Shown here: positions 8,701 through 14,904 of the stretch, piece by piece
Position numbering within the stretch: the first letter of the stretch is position 1
Layout: the number at the start of each line of letters is the position of its first letter
From: Planctomycetota bacterium
GTDB taxonomy: Bacteria > JAJVIF01 > JAPKYR01
Assembly: GCA_030673355.1 (NCBI GenBank)
Contig: DAOVJF010000001.1
Span: 1-27,218 of the forward strand
DNA: 27,218 nt
Reading direction: 5' to 3'
Translations under genes and position numbers: made by a program
The notes under the pieces: generated by a model
What the model was told of the DNA's origin: nothing
Database searches by the model: none
The model's input: only the letters and a program-made list of their open reading frames with translations

Positions 8701-9495
8701 ATCGGTCATAGGATTCACCACAGGATCAACAATCGGCATTGCCCAGTTCGCGTCGACCGCGTAACCGATCACAAAAGGACCCGTTGTGATTTTAAGAGAA
8801 TATGTTTTAGTGTCGGATGCAGCCGCGTACAGGGCGTAACGGGTGTTAGCCGCGTCGTCCGACCAGTGCCTGATGTAACCGTTCAAAGTTCCATTCGGAG
8901 GATCGGGCGTGGTGATTTTCCCCTTGAAATAAGTCAGAAAATCCGGCGCCGCGCCGAGAGTTGTGATGTTGTAAAGTGCGGTATATCCATCGGCGTTCAA
9001 AAGAGCGCCATTTCCGAGTGAGACATCGGATGTTATCAGTCCCGCATCCGGAAATCCATGGCTGGCATCGAACATCATAATTCCACGCACATCGAAAATG
9101 GTGAAATCAGGACTTGGAAGAGGATGAGTAATTTGTATATCGACATCGAGCACACCCGGTTCGGGAATGTTAAATCCCATAATTTTGAAACAGTCCGTAC
9201 ATGGCGCCTGTTCAAGGAATTTCAGGATATTCAGATGCAATCCTGCATCGCGCAACGGTACATTTTCGATCTCGATATTTTCGGGATCGGTCGGATCGAT
9301 GTAAACCAGGTTGTACGTCAGGACAAACCTGTTGCCGGTTCCCGAAGAATCACGGACGGTTTCACCGGTCAGATCGATTGATGAATCGGTTTCGCCGGGA
9401 ATGACGGGTGACGATGTATCTTTACCACCGGAACACCCATAGAATAAAACCACAATAAGAAATGCGGTCAGACTTAAAGACCATTTAAATCTCAT
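5767..9495 (-). CDS. Large lipoprotein, shared module plus four PKD domains plus SBBP-type DFDPG propeller
   Basis: This is a 1242-aa protein. Its signal peptide ends at LFYGC (Cys21), and GGGAGG lies 7 nt before the ATG. Residues about 50-380 are the shared module with Cys99/Cys102. Residues about 383-765 hold four tandem PKD-type domains of about 95 aa, each carrying SHDNDEAGESIV or a near variant, YEWDW, SHSW and VQLRVTDDEG. Residues about 766-1242 form SBBP-like propeller blades with repeated IYVTG, DFDPGPG/DFDPGVG, LLKWTGSGEFAWVKTW and similar strings. PKD arrays usually act as stalks or binding modules of surface proteins. It is the middle gene of an operon, with gaps of 30 bp upstream and 27 bp downstream. 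Domain calls are from motif recognition, and the overall role is unknown. Confidence 0.9.
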   Translation of the reverse strand: MRFKWSLSLTAFLIVVLFYGCSGGKDTSSPVIPGETDSSIDLTGETVRDSSGTGNRFVLTYNLVYIDPTDPENIEIENVPLRDAGLHLNILKFLEQAPCTDCFKIMGFNIPEPGVLDVDIQITHPLPSPDFTIFDVRGIMMFDASHGFPDAGLITSDVSLGNGALLNADGYTALYNITTLGAAPDFLTYFKGKITTPDPPNGTLNGYIRHWSDDAANTRYALYAAASDTKTYSLKITTGPFVIGYAVDANWAMPIVDPVVNPMTDFGLDANSPEPWKMYVSGDPIGDSDETILTIDVYDWQGKQTYFFPLVECPELFGGTKTAMYAGDGDGYSIWKAIISNSNYAGPGEYMCLVSVEDTQNDPVGQPWLDLTAYQLFNIEVIAFIDELPTAEAFADKNTADIGESIEFDASTSHDNDEAGESIVKYEWDWDGDENFVEGPVVASHSWGISGTYFVQLRVTDDEGSTDLLDEEIEITILGSDLPPTAEAVPSTYTGETDVPIDFDATGSHDNDEAGESIVTFEWDWNGDMNFVEETMVTSHSWATPGIYQVQLRVTDDEGETDILDESLEITINVPDELPTAVAESSDISTAMDELIFFDATGSHDNDEAGESIVMYEWDWTGDLIFIEETAETSHSWDTPGLYEVQLRVTDDEGSTDLLDAPIEISVYEPDQLPTAEAFANINITGIGELIDFDASASHDNDEGDESIVMYEWDWDGDLNFVEETAVTSHSWDAGGTYQVQLRVTDDEGSWDLLDESIEITILSPEELGWVQTLTDQSDQWHNEVATDSNGDILVTGFDHETDNRAVLRKFSPLGVLIWDVTWPEGHDFICAGDGIAIDSSDNIYVTGVFTVTEDFDPGPGEDIHTCNGVSDIFLVKYNSGGDFQWARTWGGELSGMPDWWERGTGVAVDEFDEVYVVGIFRGLCDFDPGPLTDFQFSNGYNGGGFDAFLTKFTANGDYQWVQIWGSMNTGSLSGETVFGVATDSNSDIYVTGGFTGTVDFDPGVGVVEHTSSGTYGDVYLLKWTGSGEFAWVKTWEAIGFCELPYWTMLWHHWGGSYVTVDSLDNVLVIGGFEGTKDLDPGTGIQMFEGDAGYLSKFDSQGNFLWADTWQASAFDKMLCTAVITDDENNIFMSGIIAEEIDLDPGPDTDNRSAVGAWDGILVSLDQDGNYLWGHNWGSVNSGSIDYVFSRGIAVFGTSGVYVTGIFDGDIDFDPGSGTDIHSSTSTWASFVMKFRPDGLWW
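7200..8345 (-). repeat. Four tandem PKD-encoding DNA repeats (period about 285-290 bp)
   Basis: Four successive segments of the 5767-9495 gene encode PKD domains. They keep long stretches of near-identical DNA, such as the segments encoding HDNDE..ESIV, YEWDW and LRVTDDEGS. Boundaries are roughly 8345-8065, 8065-7785, 7785-7490 and 7490-7200. A related fifth copy is in the next gene, at about 11215-10940. Such repeats are prone to gain or loss of units by recombination, and to assembly collapse. Confidence 0.75.
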
Positions 9496-9525
9496 ATCTG
9501 ATCCTCCCTTTCGGAGTAAGAATTT

Positions 9526-12369
9526 TCACCAACTGCCATCGGACAGGAATTTCGTTAGAAATGATCCCCAACCGCTACTGCTGTGTATTTCTATTCCGGG
9601 TCCCGGATCGAAATCAACTTCGCCCATGAAAAATCCACAGGCGTATACGCTCGTTGTTCCATATGTCGCAACACCCCAGCTTTCGCAAAAATTATCTGAC
9701 GAAGGAGTACTGCTACCCCAATTGTTCCCCCAAAGATAACCGCCGTCAGGGTCAAGTTTTACAAGGATCCCATCGCGGTAGCCGTTTGGAGATCGATAAT
9801 CCGTATCAGGCCCCGGATCCAGATCAACTGATTCCGCTATTTCACCACCCATATATATGTTGCCCTCACTGTCTGCAGCAACAGAATAACACATCATTTG
9901 TATCAAACCAGAACATGGCCAGATATCAGCCCAAAGGAAATTACCACTGGAATCGAATTTACTTAAAAAACCGGCATCACCCTCGAAGAGCTGGACCTCA
10001 GGTCCCGGGTCAAGATCTTTCGTTCCCTCAAAGAAGCCGGTTACCAGCACGTAATCGGAAGGATCGACATATACGTAACTTCCCCCCCACATCTGGGCGG
10101 TACCCGGAAAATCACTGTATCCAACCGCCTCCCAGGTATTTACCCACTCGAAGTCACCCGCGGGACTAAATTTAAGAAGGTAAACATCACCCCATAATCC
10201 GTACGATGCAAATTCGACGACACCGACACCCGGATCGAAATCGACGGTGCCCAAAAAACCGCCAACCACATAAACGTCATTACTGCTGTCCGCAGCAACA
10301 CCGAATGCAATATCACCGGTATCTTCCGCTGTATTTACGTCCCCCCACGTATGAGCCCACTGGTGATCGCCATCGGAATTGAATTTCGTGATATACGCGT
10401 CGAATCCACCGGCTTCATATCCGCTTGAAGTATGTTCATCGACTCCGGTTCCCGGATCAAAATCGCATAGACCACGGAATAAGCCAACCGCGTATATATC
10501 ATCAAATTCATCAATCGCGACTCCGTGCCCTTTCTCCCACCAGTATGATCCACTGTTTAATTCGCCACCCCAGGTCCTCGCCCACTGGAATTCACCATCC
10601 TGGCTGTACTTGACGAGATAGATATCTGTACCACCATTTAATATATGAATATCCTCACCAGGTCCGGGATCGAAATCACCTTCTCCAGAATAAAATCCTA
10701 CAACATATACATTACTCGCATTGTCAATCGCGATTCCATCACCAACAGCCAAATTTGGACCTTCCGGCCAATTTACCGACCAGATAAGATCTCCATTAGT
10801 ATTAAGTTTCCTGAGAACTGACCCGCTGTTAACATCTTCACCCCATCCTGTCACATATACATTCCCATCGATGTCTGTAACAACTTCGGTATTCCAGATA
10901 GTCCAGGTCCGGACCCATCCCTCCTCTGTCGAAGCGAGGATTTCGATTTCAATTGGTTCATCCAGTAAATCCCATGAGCCTTCGTTATCCGTAACCCTGA
11001 GCTGTACCTGATAAATCCCGGGCGTGTCCCATGAGTGGTTGGTGACCGCTGGTCCCTCGATAAAATTCTCATCGCCATTCCAGTCCCATTCGTACATAAC
11101 AATCGACTCACCATCCTCATCGTTGTCATGGGAACCTGATGCATCGAAACCAATCAATTCGTCAACACCGGCTGAATACATATTTGCTTCCGCTACTGCA
11201 GTCGGAAGTTCATCGATAAACTCAGCCACTTCGATCATTATCATCTGGTAAGCCGTCAGGTCGAGCCATGGTTTGTTTACCGGATCATTTTCGATATCTT
11301 CCGCAATAATCAGCAGCGGATATTCGCCAGCTTCAGCGCCTTTTTCGTTTGGGATTGTCACTTCCCACTGGCTGGACCCAACATTAGTAACCATGAGTAC
11401 TGAATCTTTAAAGCCGGAGAATAAACCCGGCGACTCCACACTCACCGCTGACAAAACCGGGGGGCCTTGCCAGTCATAGATATCAATATTCATTAACGTT
11501 TCACCACTCGCGCCAATCGAATCAGCATAAGCCTCGATCTTCCAGGGTTCCGGACTGTTGGCATCGGGACCGAAATCCGTCATAGGATTCCAAACGGGAT
11601 CAACGAGGGGCATCGCCCAGTTTGCATCGACAGCGTATCCGATCACCAGGGGACCGGGAGGAAGCTTGAGCTGGTATGTTTTTGTATCGGCTGCGGCTGC
11701 ATACAGGGCGTTACGGGTGTTCTTAGGATCATCCGACCAGTGCCGTATGTAACCATTCAGTGTTCCATTCGGTGGAGTGACAGAAGTAATTTTGCCTTTG
11801 ATATATCCCTGAAATTCCGGTGCGGATCCAAGGGTGGTTATATTGTATAGCGATGTATACCCATCGGCATTCAGTAGAGCGCCATTCCCGAGTGTAGGAT
11901 CCGATGTAATCAGGCCTGATTCAGGAAACTCAAGGCTGGCATCGAACATCATGATGCCCCGGACATCGAAGATTGTGAAATTGGGACTCGTGAGAGGATG
12001 GGTGATTTGAATATCGACAGCCAGAACATCCGGCTCCGGGACTGAAAAACCGACTATTTTGAAACAATCGAAACATGGCGACTGCTCAAGAAACTTCAGG
12101 ATATTCAGGTGCATGGCTGTGTAGCGCAAAGGTGAAATTTCAAAAGTGATATCGTCCGGATCCGTTGGGTCGATGTAAATCGATGCATAGATCAATGGGA
12201 TATGGCCATTCGTTTGAGTTTCGTGCGATTGGTCATCCTGTTGAAGTAAAATCAAACTACCCGATTCCGTTACTAACGGGGGTGCGGACGGTCCTCCCCC
12301 ACCTGCGCATCCGCAGATGAATATCGCTGCAGGAAGCAGGTATAAACCGATTCTGCTTAAAGGGATCAT
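9526..12369 (-). CDS. Large lipoprotein, shared module plus one PKD domain plus SBBP-type DFDPG propeller
   Basis: This is a 947-aa protein. Its signal peptide ends at ICGC (Cys21) and a GGGGPSAP linker follows. GGAGG lies 7 nt before the ATG. Residues about 50-380 are the shared module, with the CxxC pair again at Cys99/Cys102. One PKD domain spans about 385-480 (GFDASGSHDNDEDGESIV, YEWDWNGDENF). Residues about 480-947 form a propeller with blades containing NVYVVGFYSGEGDFDPGPG and ITKFNSDGDHQWAHTWG. It aligns almost end to end with the 1242-aa neighbour apart from the missing three PKD units, so the two are probably recent duplicates. It is the first gene of a three-gene operon with a good promoter at 12417-12444. 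It is likely a surface lipoprotein with unknown ligand. Confidence 0.9.
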   Translation of the reverse strand: MIPLSRIGLYLLPAAIFICGCAGGGGPSAPPLVTESGSLILLQQDDQSHETQTNGHIPLIYASIYIDPTDPDDITFEISPLRYTAMHLNILKFLEQSPCFDCFKIVGFSVPEPDVLAVDIQITHPLTSPNFTIFDVRGIMMFDASLEFPESGLITSDPTLGNGALLNADGYTSLYNITTLGSAPEFQGYIKGKITSVTPPNGTLNGYIRHWSDDPKNTRNALYAAAADTKTYQLKLPPGPLVIGYAVDANWAMPLVDPVWNPMTDFGPDANSPEPWKIEAYADSIGASGETLMNIDIYDWQGPPVLSAVSVESPGLFSGFKDSVLMVTNVGSSQWEVTIPNEKGAEAGEYPLLIIAEDIENDPVNKPWLDLTAYQMIMIEVAEFIDELPTAVAEANMYSAGVDELIGFDASGSHDNDEDGESIVMYEWDWNGDENFIEGPAVTNHSWDTPGIYQVQLRVTDNEGSWDLLDEPIEIEILASTEEGWVRTWTIWNTEVVTDIDGNVYVTGWGEDVNSGSVLRKLNTNGDLIWSVNWPEGPNLAVGDGIAIDNASNVYVVGFYSGEGDFDPGPGEDIHILNGGTDIYLVKYSQDGEFQWARTWGGELNSGSYWWEKGHGVAIDEFDDIYAVGLFRGLCDFDPGTGVDEHTSSGYEAGGFDAYITKFNSDGDHQWAHTWGDVNTAEDTGDIAFGVAADSSNDVYVVGGFLGTVDFDPGVGVVEFASYGLWGDVYLLKFSPAGDFEWVNTWEAVGYSDFPGTAQMWGGSYVYVDPSDYVLVTGFFEGTKDLDPGPEVQLFEGDAGFLSKFDSSGNFLWADIWPCSGLIQMMCYSVAADSEGNIYMGGEIAESVDLDPGPDTDYRSPNGYRDGILVKLDPDGGYLWGNNWGSSTPSSDNFCESWGVATYGTTSVYACGFFMGEVDFDPGPGIEIHSSSGWGSFLTKFLSDGSW

Positions 12370-12416
12370 TATTATACCTCCATTTATGGGTGAACAATTT
12401 GCTGTTACCAGTTCAA

Positions 12417-12444
12417 ATTATACACTATAAAAATATAACATCAA
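12417..12444 (-). promoter_or_regulatory. Sigma70-type promoter of the three-lipoprotein operon
   Basis: On the minus strand TTGATG (12439-12444), a 16-nt AT-rich spacer and a consensus TATAAT (12417-12422) lie upstream of the 9526-12369 gene. They leave a leader of about 40 nt that contains GGAGG. This is the best promoter match in the window, and no other promoter is evident before the two downstream genes. Confidence 0.65.
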
Positions 12445-12453
12445 ATAAAACGA

Positions 12454-12474
12454 GGTGTCACTTTGTCCCTATTT
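12454..12474. repeat. Possible REP/RAYT-associated short motif (GGTGTCAC..TGTCCCTATTT)
   Basis: The plus strand at 12454-12474 reads GGTGTCAC, TTTG, then TCCCTATTT. From memory it resembles the GGTGTCn..TGTCCCTATTT type repeats found near REP-associated transposases in several phyla. It overlaps the stop codon of the 12469-13464 gene (KK-stop then GGGACA). No transposase is in the window. This rests on recall of a motif, not a search. Confidence 0.25.
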
Positions 12475-13464
12475 CTTCACAGCTGTAATTGAATCAAGCC
12501 AGCCGATCATTTTCTTCTCAGTTTCCTTATCCTTGGAATACCGACGCACGAGGTTGTAGTAACGATTCTTGTAAACAGGCTGAAGGTCCTCCGGGAGGAC
12601 ACCGAGCAACCAGGAAAGCCCGTGTTCAAAAATGCCCAGGGAAGCCGGAATGTCGTCCTCTCGAGCATACTGTTCCGTCATGAAAATGTAATAAGCCTTG
12701 AATTCCTCGGTGAATCCGCCCGCATCAAATGTCGCTTCGTTTTTGATCCAATGTTCGAGGGGAGGAACGGAGTCCTTATCGATCTCAACCGATTCCTTAA
12801 CAGAAAGCCTTTGGACCTTGTAGAAACTCGGGAACCCGTGTATTTCCTCATCCTTTGTCAGGACAAAACGGCCATCGGCGTGACCCGCCGCCATTGCATG
12901 GATGAAATCATCATCGATGTCATATGCTCCGCCCTTAGACAGAAGTTCAGTCAGGACCAGGTAGAACAGCTTCCAGTTCCTGAGATGTGCTCCACCGCCG
13001 GGATCGCGGTACACAAGGTAACCCTCATCGGTTTCACCCGGCTCGCCTCCCCCGACTTCCGCAACTTCAAGTTTCACAGGACCTGGGATTTCATCGATCC
13101 TCTTTCTCAGGATCATTATCGGGCCATGGCCAGTGAGGTAAAAACTTCCGGTACCCATGAGACGGCAGATCCCAACCGCAGCCCAGAGCCTGGCGTAATA
13201 TTCAGTCCATTCGGCCCAGACCGGGAAATCACCCTTCTTTAAATAAACCGCGGCAAGATATTCTTTCAGGCTCTTCAGGAGATAGGAATCGGTCTCAAAA
13301 ATGAAGGAACCATCGAGCCATTTTGATCGATAGAACCCCAGCCCGATCCTTAACTGGTCGCGCGATGTGTTTCTCAGGTTTTCGTCAAGAAAATAATAAA
13401 CGTAACCCATCTGAGGTTTGATGCCGTCATAATAATTAATGAGATAATCTTGAAGTGGAATCAT
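12469..13464 (-). CDS. Hypothetical protein, 331 aa, soluble
   Basis: I do not recognise this family. The protein has no signal peptide or membrane segment and is rich in aromatic and charged residues. Its N-terminal half looks alpha-helical (DYLINYYDGIKPQMGYVYYF, LLKSLKEYLAAVYLKKGD, WTEYYARLWAAVGICRLMG). A short central stretch reads SFYLTGHGPIMIL, and a Gly-rich segment (EVGGGEPGETDEGYLVYRDP) follows. The C-terminal third is again helical. AGGTG lies 7 nt before the start. It is most likely cytoplasmic. It is separated by a terminator from the upstream small gene and by its own stop and the 12417-12444 promoter from the downstream operon, so it may be monocistronic. Confidence 0.8.
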   Translation of the reverse strand: MIPLQDYLINYYDGIKPQMGYVYYFLDENLRNTSRDQLRIGLGFYRSKWLDGSFIFETDSYLLKSLKEYLAAVYLKKGDFPVWAEWTEYYARLWAAVGICRLMGTGSFYLTGHGPIMILRKRIDEIPGPVKLEVAEVGGGEPGETDEGYLVYRDPGGGAHLRNWKLFYLVLTELLSKGGAYDIDDDFIHAMAAGHADGRFVLTKDEEIHGFPSFYKVQRLSVKESVEIDKDSVPPLEHWIKNEATFDAGGFTEEFKAYYIFMTEQYAREDDIPASLGIFEHGLSWLLGVLPEDLQPVYKNRYYNLVRRYSKDKETEKKMIGWLDSITAVKK

Positions 13465-13514
13465 ACTTACACCTGGTAATTGTTAGACTTCCCAAACGGA
13501 TTGCTGGGAAGGTA

Positions 13515-13543
13515 ATCGTACCATTGCAGGACAAGCCGGGCAA
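13515..13543 (-). promoter_or_regulatory. Weak promoter candidate for the 331-aa hypothetical gene
   Basis: On the minus strand TTGCCC (13538-13543), a 17-nt spacer and TACGAT (13515-13520) match consensus at 4 of 6 positions each. They lie about 50 nt before the ATG and after the terminator at 13619-13643, so a promoter is expected in this gap. A 7-bp inverted repeat, CTTCCCA (13488-13494) with TGGGAAG (13505-13511), lies in the leader. Confidence 0.3.
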
Positions 13544-13618
13544 TAAGGCGGGTTATGTTTGGACTCGATTAATGAAGATATCAACCCGATTCTTAAAGCC
13601 CACATTAATTACCATTGC

Positions 13619-13643
13619 AAAAAAACCCACCATGATCGATGGG
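13619..13643 (-). terminator. Intrinsic terminator after the 114-aa CPTPxC protein gene
   Basis: On the minus strand CCCATC (13643-13638), a 6-nt loop and GGTGGG (13631-13626) form a 6-bp stem with one G-T pair. A run of seven T residues (13625-13619) follows directly. It lies about 40 bp after the stop codon of the gene at 13684-14028, on the correct strand. Confidence 0.7.
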
Positions 13644-13683
13644 GATTTCATAAAAATCAGACTATTATAACAGGTTGAAATTA

Positions 13684-14028
13684 TTACCAGATCCAACTTA
13701 CGTATTTTATTCCTTCAGGCGTCACGCGGTAATTACCGATGTCCGGATCGACCTTGTAAGGGTTGGACCTTATAAGCTCGAAGCAATCGATTTCACCGGA
13801 TATCGAATTAACTTTAGCACGGTAAACACATCCGTTGGCGCATGTAAACCCGGAAATCTCCTCCTTGTTGTATCTTGGTTTTACGCTACGGCAACTGCAG
13901 CCCGGGGTTGGGCACTTATGGATAAGAAACATATCCCCCTTTCGGTTTCCTGCCCTTGAACCGGACTTCTGGGTCGCCCGGGATTTATCATGTGATTGGT
14001 TATACATCGCGAAGATCGTCCTTTCCAT
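13684..14028 (-). CDS. Small CPTPxC zinc-ribbon-like protein, 114 aa
   Basis: This is an unrecognised small protein, paralogous to the one at 14351-14680. Cys39-x4-Cys44 (KCPTPGC) and Cys63-x3-Cys67 (FTCANGC) have a zinc-ribbon-like arrangement. The spacing between the two pairs, 18 residues, is identical in the paralogue. An extra Cys46 is present here. The C-terminus (GEIDCFEL, then GIKYVSWIW) matches GEKYVDWY in the paralogue. The N-terminal 30 residues are basic and low-complexity. The start is uncertain: ATG 14028 has no clear Shine-Dalgarno, while ATG 14007 has GGAAAGGA upstream, though a little far. Metal binding is inferred from cysteine geometry only, and the role is unknown. Confidence 0.75.
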   Translation of the reverse strand: MERTIFAMYNQSHDKSRATQKSGSRAGNRKGDMFLIHKCPTPGCSCRSVKPRYNKEEISGFTCANGCVYRAKVNSISGEIDCFELIRSNPYKVDPDIGNYRVTPEGIKYVSWIW

Positions 14029-14350
14029 AAGAACAGGGAGTTTTTATAAGTCAAGTATCATCCCTTAGTGTTTCCGTCTGTTTGATTTAGTAATCTCGCA
14101 TATCAGGCCTATGCTCCAATCGGCCTTTGTCTCCCACGATATATTTATATTAATAATTTACATTCAAGTTTGTATTTTTGAAACCACCAGATTGAGGCTA
14201 AATTCTGGGTACCAGTTTCGTCCTTTATTCTTCATAATTTCCGGATATAAATTTTGATTCGTTAATCCGGACCTCTTTGTCTCGGCCCCAAAAATTCTGC
14301 CTGGTTTGTATGGACAGGTTTCATGAGAACGTTGATCGATTTCGACCGGA
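14029..14350. other. AT-rich intergenic region, no gene seen
   Basis: This is 322 bp between the two CPTPxC genes. I see no coding frame of convincing length, no tRNA and no clear promoter, only several AT-rich stretches around 14140-14170. One 6-bp inverted repeat, CCGGAT (14241-14246) with ATCCGG (14265-14270), has an 18-nt loop and no T-tract, so it is not a convincing terminator. Confidence 0.6.
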
Positions 14351-14680
14351 TCAATACCAGTCTACATACTTCTCTCCGACCGGGTTGAACTTCAAACCCC
14401 GTATGTAATCAGGGTCGGTAAAATGGGATTCATTAAATGAATCAAGCTGGTAATAAATTATTTCCTGTGTAAACGCGTTACGATGCACAGAGAGCATACA
14501 ACCTTTATCGCATGAAAATCGGACAAGATAACCCTCTTCATAGGTTGTGTCAAACTTCCTGCCGCCGCAATTCGGTGTGGGGCATTTAGTCAAAGCAAAT
14601 GGTTCAGGATTATCCGGGCTTGCGAGGTTGTCCGGACCTTGTTCCTGTTTCATGAATTCATCAAAACTAGGAGGTTGCAC
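14351..14680 (-). CDS. Small CPTPxC zinc-ribbon-like protein, 109 aa, GTG start
   Basis: This is the paralogue of the 114-aa protein. Cys33-x4-Cys38 (KCPTPNC) and Cys57-x3-Cys61 (FSCDKGC) are 18 residues apart, exactly as in its neighbour. The C-terminal part aligns too (QEIIYYQLDSF, FNPVGEKYVDWY). The start is GTG 14680, since AAGGAGG lies 9 nt upstream. The N-terminal 30 residues are acidic and Pro-rich, unlike the basic N-terminus of the paralogue. A promoter candidate is at 14791-14818. No signal peptide or membrane segment is seen, so it is probably cytoplasmic. Zinc binding is an inference, and I do not recognise the family. Confidence 0.8.
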   Translation of the reverse strand: MQPPSFDEFMKQEQGPDNLASPDNPEPFALTKCPTPNCGGRKFDTTYEEGYLVRFSCDKGCMLSVHRNAFTQEIIYYQLDSFNESHFTDPDYIRGLKFNPVGEKYVDWY

Positions 14681-14790
14681 GGAAATAACCCTCCTTAAAA
14701 TGTAAATCTCTATTAAATTAAAACCGATCCATCCTCGTTAAGGATTTGTTAAATCACCATCCTAAATATTCACCGGTTTCCTTCGCTTAA

Positions 14791-14818
14791 ACTGTACCAC
14801 CCCTGTAATTCCAGTCAA
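14791..14818 (-). promoter_or_regulatory. Promoter candidate for the 109-aa CPTPxC gene
   Basis: On the minus strand TTGACT (14813-14818), a 16-nt spacer and TACAGT (14791-14796) match consensus at 5 of 6 and 4 of 6. They lie about 110 nt before the GTG start and after the probable terminator of the upstream lipoprotein gene. Confidence 0.45.
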
Positions 14819-14829
14819 GGGGAAAAGGT

Positions 14830-14864
14830 AAAAAAAAATCAAGTATAAGTTAGTGTTTACTTAT
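14830..14864 (-). terminator. Probable weak intrinsic terminator after the 14905-16935 lipoprotein
   Basis: On the minus strand an AT-rich 6-bp stem, ATAAGT (14864-14859) with ACTTAT (14850-14845), has an 8-nt loop. A run of nine T residues (14838-14830) follows after a gap of 6 nt. The long T-run is the stronger evidence; the hairpin is weak. Confidence 0.4.
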
Positions 14865-14904
14865 TTTGAGATGAATTTTCTAACCAGTATCTATGATCCA
14901 GCTT

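Noticed and set aside
13488..13511. 7-bp inverted repeat CTTCCCA/TGGGAAG as a terminator
   Set aside because: No T-tract on either strand, and it lies in the leader of the 331-aa gene. It may be chance or an operator.
14241..14270. CCGGAT/ATCCGG inverted repeat as a terminator of the 109-aa gene
   Set aside because: The stem is only 6 bp with an 18-nt loop and no T-run follows on the minus strand.
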